This document shows, one piece after another, positions 17,480-25,953 of a DNA stretch of 57,854 bases; positions within the stretch are counted from its first letter, which is position 1; each line of letters opens with the position of its first letter. The translations under genes were made by a program, and so were the position numbers. This DNA is from Gammaproteobacteria bacterium (GTDB lineage: Bacteria; Pseudomonadota; Gammaproteobacteria; BMS3Bbin11). The notes below the pieces were generated by a model. It saw only the letters and a program-made list of their open reading frames with translations. It was not told the DNA's origin and made no database searches. The DNA is taken from assembly GCA_013150915.1 (NCBI GenBank), contig JAADJE010000005.1:1-57854 (forward strand). The letters run 5' to 3'.

Positions 17480-17809
17480 ATGAAAGCAACTACAATACAT
17501 CCTGTTTATAGAACTCACCCGCTGATTAAGACCAGTACCGTACTGTTGGTCACAATCCTGTTTTTCACGGGTGGTACGGCTTATGCTGGTAATCGTCATC
17601 ATGATTTCAATACAGGTACATCCATAATATTCGATTACTTTTATTCCCCAGGGACACGTTTGTATCATGAAGCCTATAGACAGCCACGTCACCATCGTCA
17701 TTACAATAACCATTACTACCGAAATTATTACGGACACTACAGGCCCTGGAAAAATCAGCATGCATACAAACATCGCAGGAATCATTACAATGCCCACCGT
17801 GACGATTAG
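17480..17809 (+). CDS. Secreted His/Tyr/Asn-rich small protein
   Basis: The product has 109 residues. A signal peptide ends at about residue 36 (TVLLVTILFFTGGTAYA, then G). The mature part is strikingly rich in His, Tyr, Asn and Arg (for example YRQPRHHRHYNNHYYRNYYG), with no cysteine. Such a composition suits metal binding or an extended envelope protein, but no family is recognised. The ATG at 17480 is preferred over the TTG two codons earlier because AACGAGGG lies upstream. Confidence 0.65.
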   Translation: MKATTIHPVYRTHPLIKTSTVLLVTILFFTGGTAYAGNRHHDFNTGTSIIFDYFYSPGTRLYHEAYRQPRHHRHYNNHYYRNYYGHYRPWKNQHAYKHRRNHYNAHRDD

Positions 17810-18073
17810 CATCGTGATGATTTGAGTACAAAGAGGCCCTACTTATTCGTCATTATGACGAGGCACTCTCTGAGCACACTGGGAAACTAAAAAGCTGAAA
17901 CCAAAAAGTCGAAAGCGAGAGGTGAAGCAGATATCCCACGGGTCACTGACATATACCAATATAAACAGCAATAAATTCCAGTAGCAGCCGGAATAGCAAG
18001 TTTGTGAGACAGCAGTATTATCAGTCATATAGTTTTCACCTAGTACATAAAACATTCTCTCCATCTTCCCCTC
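17810..18073. other. Intergenic region, no supported gene
   Basis: Only a short piece resembling a dispersed repeat (17843-17862) and a minus-strand frame of 87 codons with a start deep in non-coding-like sequence were seen. Nothing else is supported. Confidence 0.3.
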
Positions 18074-18156
18074 TTGACTAATTAGGACGACTGTATTATT
18101 TTGCATGCATTAATTAGGTCGTTTGCCCTATTTTGATACAATATATTAAATAGAAT
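18074..18156 (+). promoter_or_regulatory. Putative nemA promoter with tandem operator-like repeats
   Basis: TAATTAGGACG (18079-18089) is repeated as TAATTAGGTCG (18111-18121), 32 bases apart, i.e. three helical turns. TTGACT overlaps the first copy, and TACAAT (18137) or TAGAAT (18151) could serve as -10. The TetR regulator encoded downstream is a reasonable ligand. This is inference from spacing only. Confidence 0.4.
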
Positions 18157-18178
18157 ACCTGTCAAACTGGAGAAAATA

Positions 18179-19249
18179 ATGAGCAATGAGCTGTTTAGTT
18201 CAATCACGGTGGGTGATCTCACATTACCCAACCGGATGGTCATGGCACCGATGACACGTAATCGTGCCAACCAGGATAATGCACCGAATAGTCTGAATGT
18301 AAAATACTATCAGCAGCGCGCCAAAGCTGGCTTAATCATTACTGAAGCCTCGCAGGTCTCGGCAGACGGTGTTGGTTACCCAGCCACCCCTGGCATCCAT
18401 AGCGATGCGCAAGTAGCTGGCTGGCGCGAAGTTACCGATGCCGTGCATACTGAAGGTGGACATATCTTTATTCAGCTCTGGTATTGTGGACGTATCTCCC
18501 ACCCGGACTTATTGCCCGACAATCATGCACCGGTCGCGCCTTCCGCAATACAACCGGAAGGTAGTGCCATTACTTTTGAAGGTCTGAAACCCTTCATCAC
18601 CCCACGGGCACTGGAAACCGATGAGATTACGGGCATTGTGGCACAGTACAAATATGCTGCAGATATGGCCCAAAAGGCAGGTTTTGATGGCATTGAAGTG
18701 CATGGTGCAAATGGATATCTCATCGATCAGTTCCTGCGAGATGGATCCAATCATCGCACTGACCGGTATGGTGGCAACGTTGAAAACCGTATGCGCTTTC
18801 TCAATGAGGTACTCGATGCGGTGTGCGAAGTATGGCCTGAGAAACGCGTTGGGCTAAGACTGACACCGGAAAATAGTTTTAACAGCATGTCAGATTCCAA
18901 TCCACAGACGCACTTTGCCTATTTCATTACACAGCTTAACCCACGCAAACTGGCTTATTTACATATACTGGAAGGTGACATGGTGAGTAAGCAACGGCAT
19001 CTCAATTACCGCAGCCTGCGTGATCGCTTTGAGGGTATCTACATAGCCAATAACGCTTACGACAAAACGCGTGCTGAAGAGGCTCTACGTAATGGCGATT
19101 GTGACATGGTCGCTTTCGGTGTTCCCTTTCTGGCCAACCCGGATCTGGTATACCGTTATCAAAACGACCTGGCATTAAATGAAGCGGACCAAGACAGCTT
19201 TTATGGTGGGGATGAACACGGCTACACAGACTACCCCTTTGCCAAATAA
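18179..19249 (+). CDS. nemA: Old-yellow-enzyme-type ene-reductase (NemA-like)
   Basis: The product has 356 residues, a complete FMN-dependent TIM barrel of the old yellow enzyme family. It begins LFSSITVGDLTLPNRMVMAP and carries the substrate-binding and catalytic segment GFDGIEVHGANGYLIDQFLR followed by DRYGGNVENRMRFLNEV. NemA-type enzymes reduce electrophilic alkenes such as N-ethylmaleimide and nitro esters with NAD(P)H. GGAGA precedes the ATG. A TetR-family regulator follows 44 bases downstream, matching the nemR-nemA logic in reversed order. Confidence 0.9.
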   Translation: MSNELFSSITVGDLTLPNRMVMAPMTRNRANQDNAPNSLNVKYYQQRAKAGLIITEASQVSADGVGYPATPGIHSDAQVAGWREVTDAVHTEGGHIFIQLWYCGRISHPDLLPDNHAPVAPSAIQPEGSAITFEGLKPFITPRALETDEITGIVAQYKYAADMAQKAGFDGIEVHGANGYLIDQFLRDGSNHRTDRYGGNVENRMRFLNEVLDAVCEVWPEKRVGLRLTPENSFNSMSDSNPQTHFAYFITQLNPRKLAYLHILEGDMVSKQRHLNYRSLRDRFEGIYIANNAYDKTRAEEALRNGDCDMVAFGVPFLANPDLVYRYQNDLALNEADQDSFYGGDEHGYTDYPFAK

Positions 19250-19293
19250 ACTACTGCCGTATCGGCATAAGGATGTAAGAACAGGAACAACGC

Positions 19294-19887
19294 ATGGGAC
19301 AAAAAGGTGAAGCATTACGGCAACGGATTGTCGTATCAGCCGACCAATTGTTTTACCAGAAAGGTTATGAAAGCACTTCATTCAGCGATATAGCTGATGA
19401 CGTGGGGATCTCGCGTGGTAATTTTTATTATCACTTTAAAAGCAAAGATGAAATTTTAAACGCCGTTATAGAGACTCGGCTTACCGAAATCGAACAGATG
19501 TTAAATGAATGGAGTAAACAATATACAGATCCTAAACAACGCATTGTTGAGCACATCGATATACTGACCAACCATCAGGACAAGATTAAAAATCACGGCT
19601 GCCCTGTCGGCAGCCTGTGTGCCGAGCTGGCGAAACAAAACCACTCCATGCTGCGGGATGCAAATAAGATGTTTGCCGTACAGCGTGACTGGTTAACGGT
19701 ACAACTGAAAGAACTTGGCCTGGGAAAGGAGGCCAGACAAGTGGCGATGCATTTACTGGCCCGATCCCAGGGTATCGCTACCCTCACCAATGCTTTTGAA
19801 GATCAAAACTTCCTGCGTCAGGAAGTAAAACAATTAAAACAATGGCTAGGTGAACAGATCCAGGGCCAGAACAAAAATGGGAATTGA
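19294..19887 (+). CDS. TetR-family transcriptional regulator
   Basis: The product has 197 residues. The N-terminal helix-turn-helix is clear (FYQKGYESTSFSDIADDVG then ISRGNFYYHFKSKDEIL). The ligand-binding half contains a GCPVGSLCAEL segment with two cysteines, which might sense electrophiles as known for NemR-type repressors. It lies just downstream of the ene-reductase gene and probably represses it together with itself. The tandem repeats before nemA are a candidate operator. Calling it NemR outright would go beyond what is visible. Confidence 0.87.
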   Translation: MGQKGEALRQRIVVSADQLFYQKGYESTSFSDIADDVGISRGNFYYHFKSKDEILNAVIETRLTEIEQMLNEWSKQYTDPKQRIVEHIDILTNHQDKIKNHGCPVGSLCAELAKQNHSMLRDANKMFAVQRDWLTVQLKELGLGKEARQVAMHLLARSQGIATLTNAFEDQNFLRQEVKQLKQWLGEQIQGQNKNGN

Positions 19888-19965
19888 GTCCGGGATTTTT
19901 TTGCGAAATCAGCCAGGTCAAATATAAAGCCCGATCTCATTACTCTTTCTTCAATCTGCCTACTG

Positions 19966-20156
19966 TTAAGAAACCTCTGATGTGTCTGGACGAGGTGGAT
20001 TCTGATCTAAACTATTCAGATTTGAAGTGGAAAGCGCACGTAATAGCGGGCTATTGCGAAGAGTTGTGACCATAGGAAGTCCCCCGGGTGCAACGAAAAA
20101 ACTGAATATTTTAAGCGTAGGGTATGTGTGCATAAATTAACCAGATGTTTCCTTAA
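19966..20156. repeat. MITE-like element, TTAAGGAAC family, copy 1
   Basis: Left end TTAAGAAACCTCTGAT, right end (inverted) TTTAAGGAAACATCTGG. The interior matches copy 2 at 25391-25556 almost throughout (shared GTGTCTGGACGA, GCGCACGTAAT and GCAACGAAAAAACTG blocks); copy 1 has about 24 extra bases near 20070. It encodes nothing. Its right end contains the stop codon of the beta-CASP gene at 20153. Confidence 0.8.
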
Positions 20157-21547
20157 AGAGTAAACACCTGGTGCAACTCTGGCATTACGACCTGTCCTCC
20201 TGGCAGTTTTGTGGCAAAGGCCTGCATACTTTCTTTTTCACCGTGTACAAGGAAGGTTTTTTTCGGGTCCCCAGCCTGACCATACCATGCCAGCAATTCT
20301 GCCTGGTCGGCGTGTGCAGAAAAACCTCCAATCGTATAGATACCTGCACGAACCCGCATTTTTTCACCAAAAATACTCACCTCTTCAGCACCATCAATAA
20401 TATGCCTTGCCAATGTTCCATGTGCGGCAAATCCAACAAAGATGATACTGTTTTTTCTATTCCAGATATTGTGCTTTAGATGGTGGCGAACCCGCCCACC
20501 GGTACACATGCCGGAGCCGGCCATGATCACCGCTCCACCGGTCACATTATTGATAGCCATGGATTCCGCCGTTTCCTGAGTGAAGCGCAACCCGGGCAAG
20601 TTGAATGGATCTCCACCATCCTGTGATAGCTTAAGCGTCCTGGTGTTGTAACATTCAGGGTGGCGGGCAAAAATCCTGGTAGCCGAAATTGCCATCGGTG
20701 AATCAAGAAAAACGTTGATGTAATGCTCGATACGCCTGTTTTTTATCCCTTCCCGCAGATAAAACAGCACCTCCTGCGCACGCTCCAGCGCGAAGGTAGG
20801 AATGATTACATTCCCTCCCTGCCCAATGGTTTCATTTATTGCTGTATATAACTCGTCAATAGAGGGTTTTAATTGTTTATGCAGACGATCACCATAGGTT
20901 GTCTCCATCACAACGGTATCGACCTCTGGTGGCGGTGTCGGATCACGTAATATTGCACGATTGCTATATCCAATGTCACCCGAAAAAACAATACGATGCG
21001 ACCGTCCCTCTTCCTCTAGCTCCAGTAGAATACTGGCAGAACCCAGGATATGTCCGGCATCGATAAAAGTTGCACGTATACCCGGAGCAACTAAAATTGC
21101 CTTATTGTAGTTAGCCCTGCGGCCAATAAATTCAAGACAGTTAAGTGCATCCAGCCGGTTATACAATGGCTGGATTATTTTTTTCTGGCGACCACTTTTG
21201 CGATTTGCCCGGCGCTGCTGGTAACGCGCCTCCTCTTCCTGTAGCCCCGCTGAATCAAGCATTACCAGGCGTGCCAGTTCTACCGTTGCCGCCGTTGTTA
21301 TGATCTCACCGGTAAAACCTCGCTTTGCCAACAATGGAACACGCCCACAATGGTCGAGGTGGGCATGCGTTAACAACAGGTAGTCAATGTCAGCCGGATC
21401 GAAACCAAAGGGCGCTGAATTCTCTTCTACGATCTCCCGGCTCCCCTGGTACAGACCACAATCAATCAAAACCTTTTTACCTGCACACTGGATCAGGTGA
21501 CAGGAGCCCGTCACATTCTGATCCGCCCCATGAAATGACAATTTCAT
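20153..21547 (-). CDS. Beta-CASP metallo-beta-lactamase-fold hydrolase (RNA-processing type)
   Basis: The product has 464 residues. The metallo-beta-lactamase domain shows LLLTHAHLDHCGRVP (HxHxDH), DAGHILGSAS and FSGDIGY. The beta-CASP and RMMBL parts show SGMCTGGR, FAAHGTLARHI and GGFSAHADQ. It is close to YciA/CPSF-like exonuclease-type proteins; the likely role is metal-dependent cleavage of RNA, in the cytoplasm. Length and motifs are complete. The stop codon falls inside a repeat end, so the last residues may have been set by that insertion. Confidence 0.88.
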   Translation of the reverse strand: MKLSFHGADQNVTGSCHLIQCAGKKVLIDCGLYQGSREIVEENSAPFGFDPADIDYLLLTHAHLDHCGRVPLLAKRGFTGEIITTAATVELARLVMLDSAGLQEEEARYQQRRANRKSGRQKKIIQPLYNRLDALNCLEFIGRRANYNKAILVAPGIRATFIDAGHILGSASILLELEEEGRSHRIVFSGDIGYSNRAILRDPTPPPEVDTVVMETTYGDRLHKQLKPSIDELYTAINETIGQGGNVIIPTFALERAQEVLFYLREGIKNRRIEHYINVFLDSPMAISATRIFARHPECYNTRTLKLSQDGGDPFNLPGLRFTQETAESMAINNVTGGAVIMAGSGMCTGGRVRHHLKHNIWNRKNSIIFVGFAAHGTLARHIIDGAEEVSIFGEKMRVRAGIYTIGGFSAHADQAELLAWYGQAGDPKKTFLVHGEKESMQAFATKLPGGQVVMPELHQVFTL

Positions 21548-21728
21548 CCACTTCCCTCAATCAGTATTTCACTGTTTTGAGCCTGATCCTGTTCATAAAA
21601 AATGATGCACCACCTCTATGGCCAGTATCAAACATAGCTTTAATCTCCTTCAAACCCATATTGCCATATTACGGCTCCGTATACATGATGAAAAGATCCC
21701 TTCGTATTCGATCTGCTGAGGCCTGGGC

Positions 21729-21872
21729 ATGAGAAGTGGGAAATCAGAAGCTGGCCCAGTTGCCCAAAAACAAGCGGGCAGTGTCAACTGGAAGAAGGAT
21801 AAGAGGCAAAGGTATCTTGACAAAAAGCCTGCCCTTGTACTAGATTTGCACGGGTGGTCGAAAAAATACTGA
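21729..21872 (+). CDS. Possible small basic protein
   Basis: A frame of 47 residues beginning MRSGKSEAGPVAQ, with NWKKDKRQRYLDKKPALVLD in its centre. It ends eight bases before the glutaredoxin-like gene. GCTGAGG lies upstream of the ATG. The spacing suggests an operon, but there is no homology evidence and it could be chance. Confidence 0.3.
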   Translation: MRSGKSEAGPVAQKQAGSVNWKKDKRQRYLDKKPALVLDLHGWSKKY

Positions 21873-21879
21873 GAATAAA

Positions 21880-22104
21880 ATGGAAGTATTGATAATTGCA
21901 ACCAAAGGCTGTAGTCATTGCAGAAACCTGGCTAAGGAGCTGGATGATCTAGGAATAGAACACAGGCTGGTGTTTGCTGAATCCGAACCAGAGTTGGTAG
22001 AAAAATATAGCATTCGTCATTCGCCTAATTTGATCGTAGATAATGAAGTCAGATTTCGACGCCAGCCAACAGAACAGGAATTACGAGACTGTCTGAATTT
22101 ATAA
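21880..22104 (+). CDS. Glutaredoxin/thioredoxin-like small redox protein
   Basis: The product has 74 residues, a complete minimal thioredoxin fold. The redox motif is C11-S-H-C14, and the cis-proline lies in HSPNLIVDN. The sequence ends with REL-type helix QELRDCLNL. It probably reduces or isomerises disulfides in the cytoplasm, or passes electrons; its partner is unknown. No other redox gene is adjacent. Confidence 0.8.
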   Translation: MEVLIIATKGCSHCRNLAKELDDLGIEHRLVFAESEPELVEKYSIRHSPNLIVDNEVRFRRQPTEQELRDCLNL

Positions 22105-22509
22105 TGTTCTCAGATACGTTTTGAACAATTATTACAGCCGCCAGAATCCAGGCCCTGTATTTCACATTTAATCGATTTTGCTGTCCGACCGCCCGCCTCA
22201 AAACTCACACCAAAGTACAGATCTGCTGTACCGGACGCAAAGTCTGTCCTCGATACCCCTGGCGATCATAGATCGCCCTTACGAGAGGTCGATAGACCTC
22301 TAAAGAAAAAGAGAACGACGAGATCAGGATGGAAAGCTATAACATTGCTTCATCAATAATGAATGATTTCCAAAATTCTTGCTGCAGCAATACTCTAGCT
22401 GATCAACACCCTGACCACTTGCAAATACAAGCACATGGCTAACACCTGGCCTCGTTACCCAGAATTCTGCTATATTTGTTCTACAATAAATATCACAAAA
22501 AATGAAAAA
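22105..22509. other. Long intergenic region, no supported gene
   Basis: A small hairpin (GAGGTCGATAGACCTC near 22286-22301) and a 74-codon minus-strand frame without ribosome-binding site were seen. Neither is a gene on present evidence. The FNR-type site begins at its right end. Confidence 0.3.
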
Positions 22510-22523
22510 TTGATCGAGATCAA
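22510..22523 (+). promoter_or_regulatory. Perfect FNR/ANR-type binding site
   Basis: TTGATCGAGATCAA is an exact TTGAT-N4-ATCAA palindrome. Its centre lies about 108 bases before the ATG of the DUF1499 gene. A start point 41-42 bases from the centre would fall at about 22558, preceded by AT-rich TAGTAAATTAAAT. FNR, ANR and Dnr-type regulators recognise this sequence, and a Dnr-like regulator is encoded at 55192-55863. Confidence 0.7.
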
Positions 22524-22624
22524 AGTTATTTATTGTATTTACAAGCACTTAGTAAATTAAATAGTGTCCGATGTCCACAGGTAGCGTTCACAATAAGTAA
22601 AATCATTCTGATAGTGAGGTATTC

Positions 22625-23368
22625 ATGCAAAACCAGTTCAATAATAAATCCACAAATAAAATCGTAGTTACCGGGTTTTTACTCATTATCCTTTCGGTTC
22701 TGGCTGCCATAGCTGCGCCATTAGGGAGCCGGACAGGTTATTGGGATTATACTGCTGCAGTGATGATTCTTGAATGGGCAGCCTATATAGGTGGCGCATC
22801 TGCTTTGATTTGCCTGATTGCTACCTTTGTTATACGACCCAGACGTGGTCGCCTGGGGTTTTTCTTAACCCTGCTCGGCTTAGCAATCATTATTCCGACA
22901 CTTCTGTATTTGATGTATTGGAAGAATGCAGAAGAGAATGCACCGCCCATACAGGACATCACCACAAATACAGAAAATCCACCCGAGTTCTGGAGTGCAC
23001 CAAATGCGCGTGTCTATGGAGGCCCCGCCATAGCGGCCTACCAGGAGAAAGCGTATCCAGATATTCAACCCTTACTGCTGCCCACACCTCCTGACAAGGT
23101 ATTTGATTTTGCAGTAGAGGTGGTTCGGAAAAAAGGCTGGGAATTATTGGAAGCAAACCGTGAGGAAGGACATATTGAAGCCACTGAGTCCACATTTTGG
23201 TTTGGCTTTAGTGATGATGTCATCATACACATCACCCCAACTGATTCCGGCGGCAGCCAGGTAGATATGCGTTCGACATCGCGCTTTGGTGGTGGTGGAG
23301 ATGGCGGGACCAACGCCAGGCGGATTCGATCATTCTTTTCCAGTTTAAAATCCAGGGCTCATAAATGA
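22625..23368 (+). CDS. DUF1499 family membrane protein
   Basis: The product has 247 residues. Three membrane helices (about 14-34, 46-68 and 76-98) precede a soluble DUF1499 domain (about 120-245) with ENPPEFWSAPNARVYGG, FDFAVEVVRKKGWELLEAN and DSGGSQVDMRSTSRFGGGGD. The function of this domain is unknown. GTGAGG precedes the ATG. A perfect FNR-type site upstream suggests it is expressed under low oxygen or nitric oxide. It is convergent with the LtaS-type gene. Confidence 0.85.
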   Translation: MQNQFNNKSTNKIVVTGFLLIILSVLAAIAAPLGSRTGYWDYTAAVMILEWAAYIGGASALICLIATFVIRPRRGRLGFFLTLLGLAIIIPTLLYLMYWKNAEENAPPIQDITTNTENPPEFWSAPNARVYGGPAIAAYQEKAYPDIQPLLLPTPPDKVFDFAVEVVRKKGWELLEANREEGHIEATESTFWFGFSDDVIIHITPTDSGGSQVDMRSTSRFGGGGDGGTNARRIRSFFSSLKSRAHK

Positions 23369-23417
23369 TTTTACCCGGGTACGTTATTCAAGAAAGAAAA
23401 CTAACAACAGCTGTTTA

Positions 23418-23438
23418 TTAAGGTAACCTCTGTTAATT
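23418..23438. repeat. Isolated end of the TTAAGGAAC repeat family at a gene end
   Basis: TTAAGGTAACCTCTGTTAAT overlaps the stop codon of the LtaS-type gene (23437-23439). It is one of several cases in which this repeat end coincides with a stop codon. Confidence 0.5.
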
Positions 23439-25368
23439 ATTGTGTTTCTTGCGACCTTTTACGTAACATATCGGCTGCCATCTCATAATAAGCAATTGCC
23501 TCGTTGATAAGGTATCGTGATTTTACGCTGTCTTTGTTTAGATGTTCACCCGTTAGAGTGTCCAGGACGTTAACACGTTGATTAGGCAATAATTCCACGA
23601 CAACGTTATCTTGCATGTACCCAACAGTCAGGTAATTAGCCATCAATGCACGTTGGTGACGCCCCTGTTCATTTAGTACATCTTCACCAAAAAAATATGA
23701 ATCATAGTTGAAATTAAGCATCCCTAACAGGATAGGCGCCACGTCAATCTGGGACATTAAGTATTGAACTTTTCCTGGCTTAATATTCCCCGGAGAATAA
23801 AATATTAGAGGAATATGATAGTTCTCGGGCGGAAGGTCGGTATGACCTCTGCCATTAGAAGTATGGTCGGAAACAAAAATAAATACGGTATCCTTAAACC
23901 ATGAACGAGAAGATGCTTCCTTAATAAAGTTGCCAATTGCCCAGTCGGTGTACTTGACTGCACCATCACGACCTGTGCCGGAGGGAATATCGATGCGTCC
24001 GGCAGGGTAGCTAAAGGGCCGATGATTTGATGTTGTCATGACGTGAGCAAACACCTTGCGCCCAGTAGCAACCCGTCGGTCAATTTCACGAATAGCCTGG
24101 TGATACAGATCTTCGTCGGCCACACCCCAGATGTTTTCATGGGTGATGTTTTTGTCATCAATATCGGTTCGATCTATGACTTCATAACCGTTCCCTGAGA
24201 AGAAGTCTTTCATGTTGTCAAAGTAGCTGTACCCACCATAGAGGTACAGCACATCGTAGCCCTTGTCTTTGAATATTGAACCGATAGTTTGCAAGCCTTT
24301 GTTTTTCTTACGCTTGAGTACTGCATGGCCCGGTGTCGGTGGGATGGACAGTGATAGTGCCTCAAGACCCCGTACCGTTCGAAGCCCCGTAGCATAGACC
24401 TTTGTCATCATCAGACCCTGCGCTGAGAGCCTGTCAAGATTGGGTGTGAGACCGAGCCTGCCTCCACATGATTCAACATAATCGCAACCCAGACTTTCGA
24501 TCGACACAAGAATAACGTTCAAATATTTTTCAGAACCTTGGCCCCTTATCTTACGTGGAAATACATGTTTAGGACGTTCTGTTGCAGTCAGTTTTTTGCC
24601 GGTACCTTCTTCAAATTCCTCTTGCAATATAGTTTCTGCCTGTTGAATAGGCAGTGTCCGATAGAATGTGAAATAGTCAAGATCGTTGTTGCGGAAGGCG
24701 CGTAGGAAATCATAATAGCCGTTTCCGGCAAGTTCACGGGCAATATTGTCCTGTAAACGCTCACTTGGCCCATCGCCGACCAATGTGTATGAGGCCGTTG
24801 GCAGCAAAACCAGTGCCAACAACAATACAAGTCGAGTTTTACCCAGAGCAGCAGTATCTTTGAGTGTTTTCCACCACTCGTGGCGCAGCAAAAAAATAAT
24901 AACCAGCGTTACAACGCCAATGCCGGTAAATACCCAGCCCACAGGGTAGGACTCACGAATATTTCCCAGCACTTCGCGAGTATAGATGAGGTAATCAACA
25001 GCAATGAAATTAAATCTACTGGTGAATTCATTCCAAAAAATGAACTCCGACACCAACACAAACAACATGGCACTCAGCATCGCCACAAAAAGTACTGAAG
25101 CGAGAATAGTGTGAACCCATCGTCCCCAGGGGCCATTAGTCGTGATGAGTGCTAACAGCAAAAAGGGAATAATGACATAAGCCAGTGCGGCCATATCATA
25201 TATAAATCCGGTAAAAATAATACCCGGGAGGTTTGTAAATGAAATACTCTGTTCAATATTTTCATAGCCGAACAGCGTCAAGCGAGTCATGAAATTGATT
25301 ACAAGAAAGACAACGGCTACTAGAACTATAAATTTAAGTCTACCGTGAAATTGAAGCTGTCTGAACAT
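23437..25368 (-). CDS. LtaS/MdoB-type sulfatase-fold phosphoglycerol transferase
   Basis: The product has 643 residues: five membrane helices in the first 200 residues, then a large periplasmic sulfatase-fold domain. Catalytic features include the metal-binding VSIESLGCDYVES, nucleophile-type Thr in ATGLRTVRGLEAL and the later metal ligands in FIFVSDHTSNGRG. In Gram-negative bacteria such proteins transfer glycerol-1-phosphate from phosphatidylglycerol to periplasmic glucans or other acceptors and leave diacylglycerol. Neighbouring genes for a DAG-glycosylating GT4, a phospholipase-like phosphoesterase and DgkA suit that by-product. Which acceptor is used cannot be seen. Confidence 0.85.
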   Translation of the reverse strand: MFRQLQFHGRLKFIVLVAVVFLVINFMTRLTLFGYENIEQSISFTNLPGIIFTGFIYDMAALAYVIIPFLLLALITTNGPWGRWVHTILASVLFVAMLSAMLFVLVSEFIFWNEFTSRFNFIAVDYLIYTREVLGNIRESYPVGWVFTGIGVVTLVIIFLLRHEWWKTLKDTAALGKTRLVLLLALVLLPTASYTLVGDGPSERLQDNIARELAGNGYYDFLRAFRNNDLDYFTFYRTLPIQQAETILQEEFEEGTGKKLTATERPKHVFPRKIRGQGSEKYLNVILVSIESLGCDYVESCGGRLGLTPNLDRLSAQGLMMTKVYATGLRTVRGLEALSLSIPPTPGHAVLKRKKNKGLQTIGSIFKDKGYDVLYLYGGYSYFDNMKDFFSGNGYEVIDRTDIDDKNITHENIWGVADEDLYHQAIREIDRRVATGRKVFAHVMTTSNHRPFSYPAGRIDIPSGTGRDGAVKYTDWAIGNFIKEASSRSWFKDTVFIFVSDHTSNGRGHTDLPPENYHIPLIFYSPGNIKPGKVQYLMSQIDVAPILLGMLNFNYDSYFFGEDVLNEQGRHQRALMANYLTVGYMQDNVVVELLPNQRVNVLDTLTGEHLNKDSVKSRYLINEAIAYYEMAADMLRKRSQETQ

Positions 25369-25390
25369 GGCCTTCCTGTGTGGATTACAT

Positions 25391-25556
25391 TTAAGGAACC
25401 CCTGATGTGTCTGGACGAAGTAGATTACGATCTAAAATATTCAGGTTTGAGGCGTAAATCGCACGTAATGGCTAGCTATTGCGAAGGGTTGCAACGAAAA
25501 AACTGGATATTTTAGGCGTAAGATACGCGTTCATGAATTGATCAGAGCTTCCTTAG
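25391..25556. repeat. MITE-like element, TTAAGGAAC family, copy 2
   Basis: Left end TTAAGGAACCCCTGATGTG, right end (inverted) TCTAAGGAAGCTCTGAT. The interior is the same as copy 1 at 19966-20156 without the extra 24 bases. It lies immediately upstream of the LtaS-type gene and may separate it from its promoter. Confidence 0.8.
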
Positions 25557-25584
25557 ATTCATTAACATACATGACGCACTCGAC

Positions 25585-25608
25585 GGATCGAACTCACGAC
25601 CTTTCGGT
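25585..25608 (-). other. tRNA-like 3' fragment
   Basis: The minus strand reads ACCGAAAGGTCGTGAGTTCGATCC, which resembles the variable loop, T-stem and T-loop of a tRNA. The bases that should close the T-stem do not pair and no acceptor stem follows. It could be a relic of an attachment site; it is not a functional tRNA. Confidence 0.3.
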
Positions 25609-25953
25609 ACAACCCCATGAGTATACAGTATGATATATCCTTTTATAAAAGGAATCGTCAACAGTCATCAGGAACAAGCCTCATAGTTTACATTCAAGTG
25701 CTTTTACTGCCCGACTGAGCACTGCAAACTTACAGCAAGGTGTAAATCAGATTGGTCACAGTTAAATCCCTATCACTTTTAGGTGTATTTTTTTACTTTT
25801 ATAATGAAATACACCTTCATATTAAATTCATTGAAATATGGGCATGGGGAGAGCATCGCAAGGATTTTATGTTGATAAATAGGCTTGACCCCTTTTTTTT
25901 CTTTGTTCTTCTTATTGTTTTTGTTCTTCTTATTCTTATAAATCTATAACCAC
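25609..25953. other. Intergenic region with a doubtful hydrophobic ORF
   Basis: A TTG-initiated plus-strand frame of 65 codons (25752-25949) ends in a Phe/Val/Leu run produced by T-rich sequence. No ribosome-binding site is visible, so it is not called as a gene. No other feature was recognised. Confidence 0.3.

Noticed and set aside
17843-18106. 87-codon minus-strand frame
   Set aside because: No ribosome-binding site, unusual composition, and part of it is repeat-like sequence.
22324-22548. 74-codon minus-strand frame
   Set aside because: No ribosome-binding site and it would cover the FNR-type site; no family recognised.
25752-25949. 65-codon hydrophobic frame with TTG start
   Set aside because: Its hydrophobic tail stems from T-rich non-coding-like sequence and no ribosome-binding site exists.
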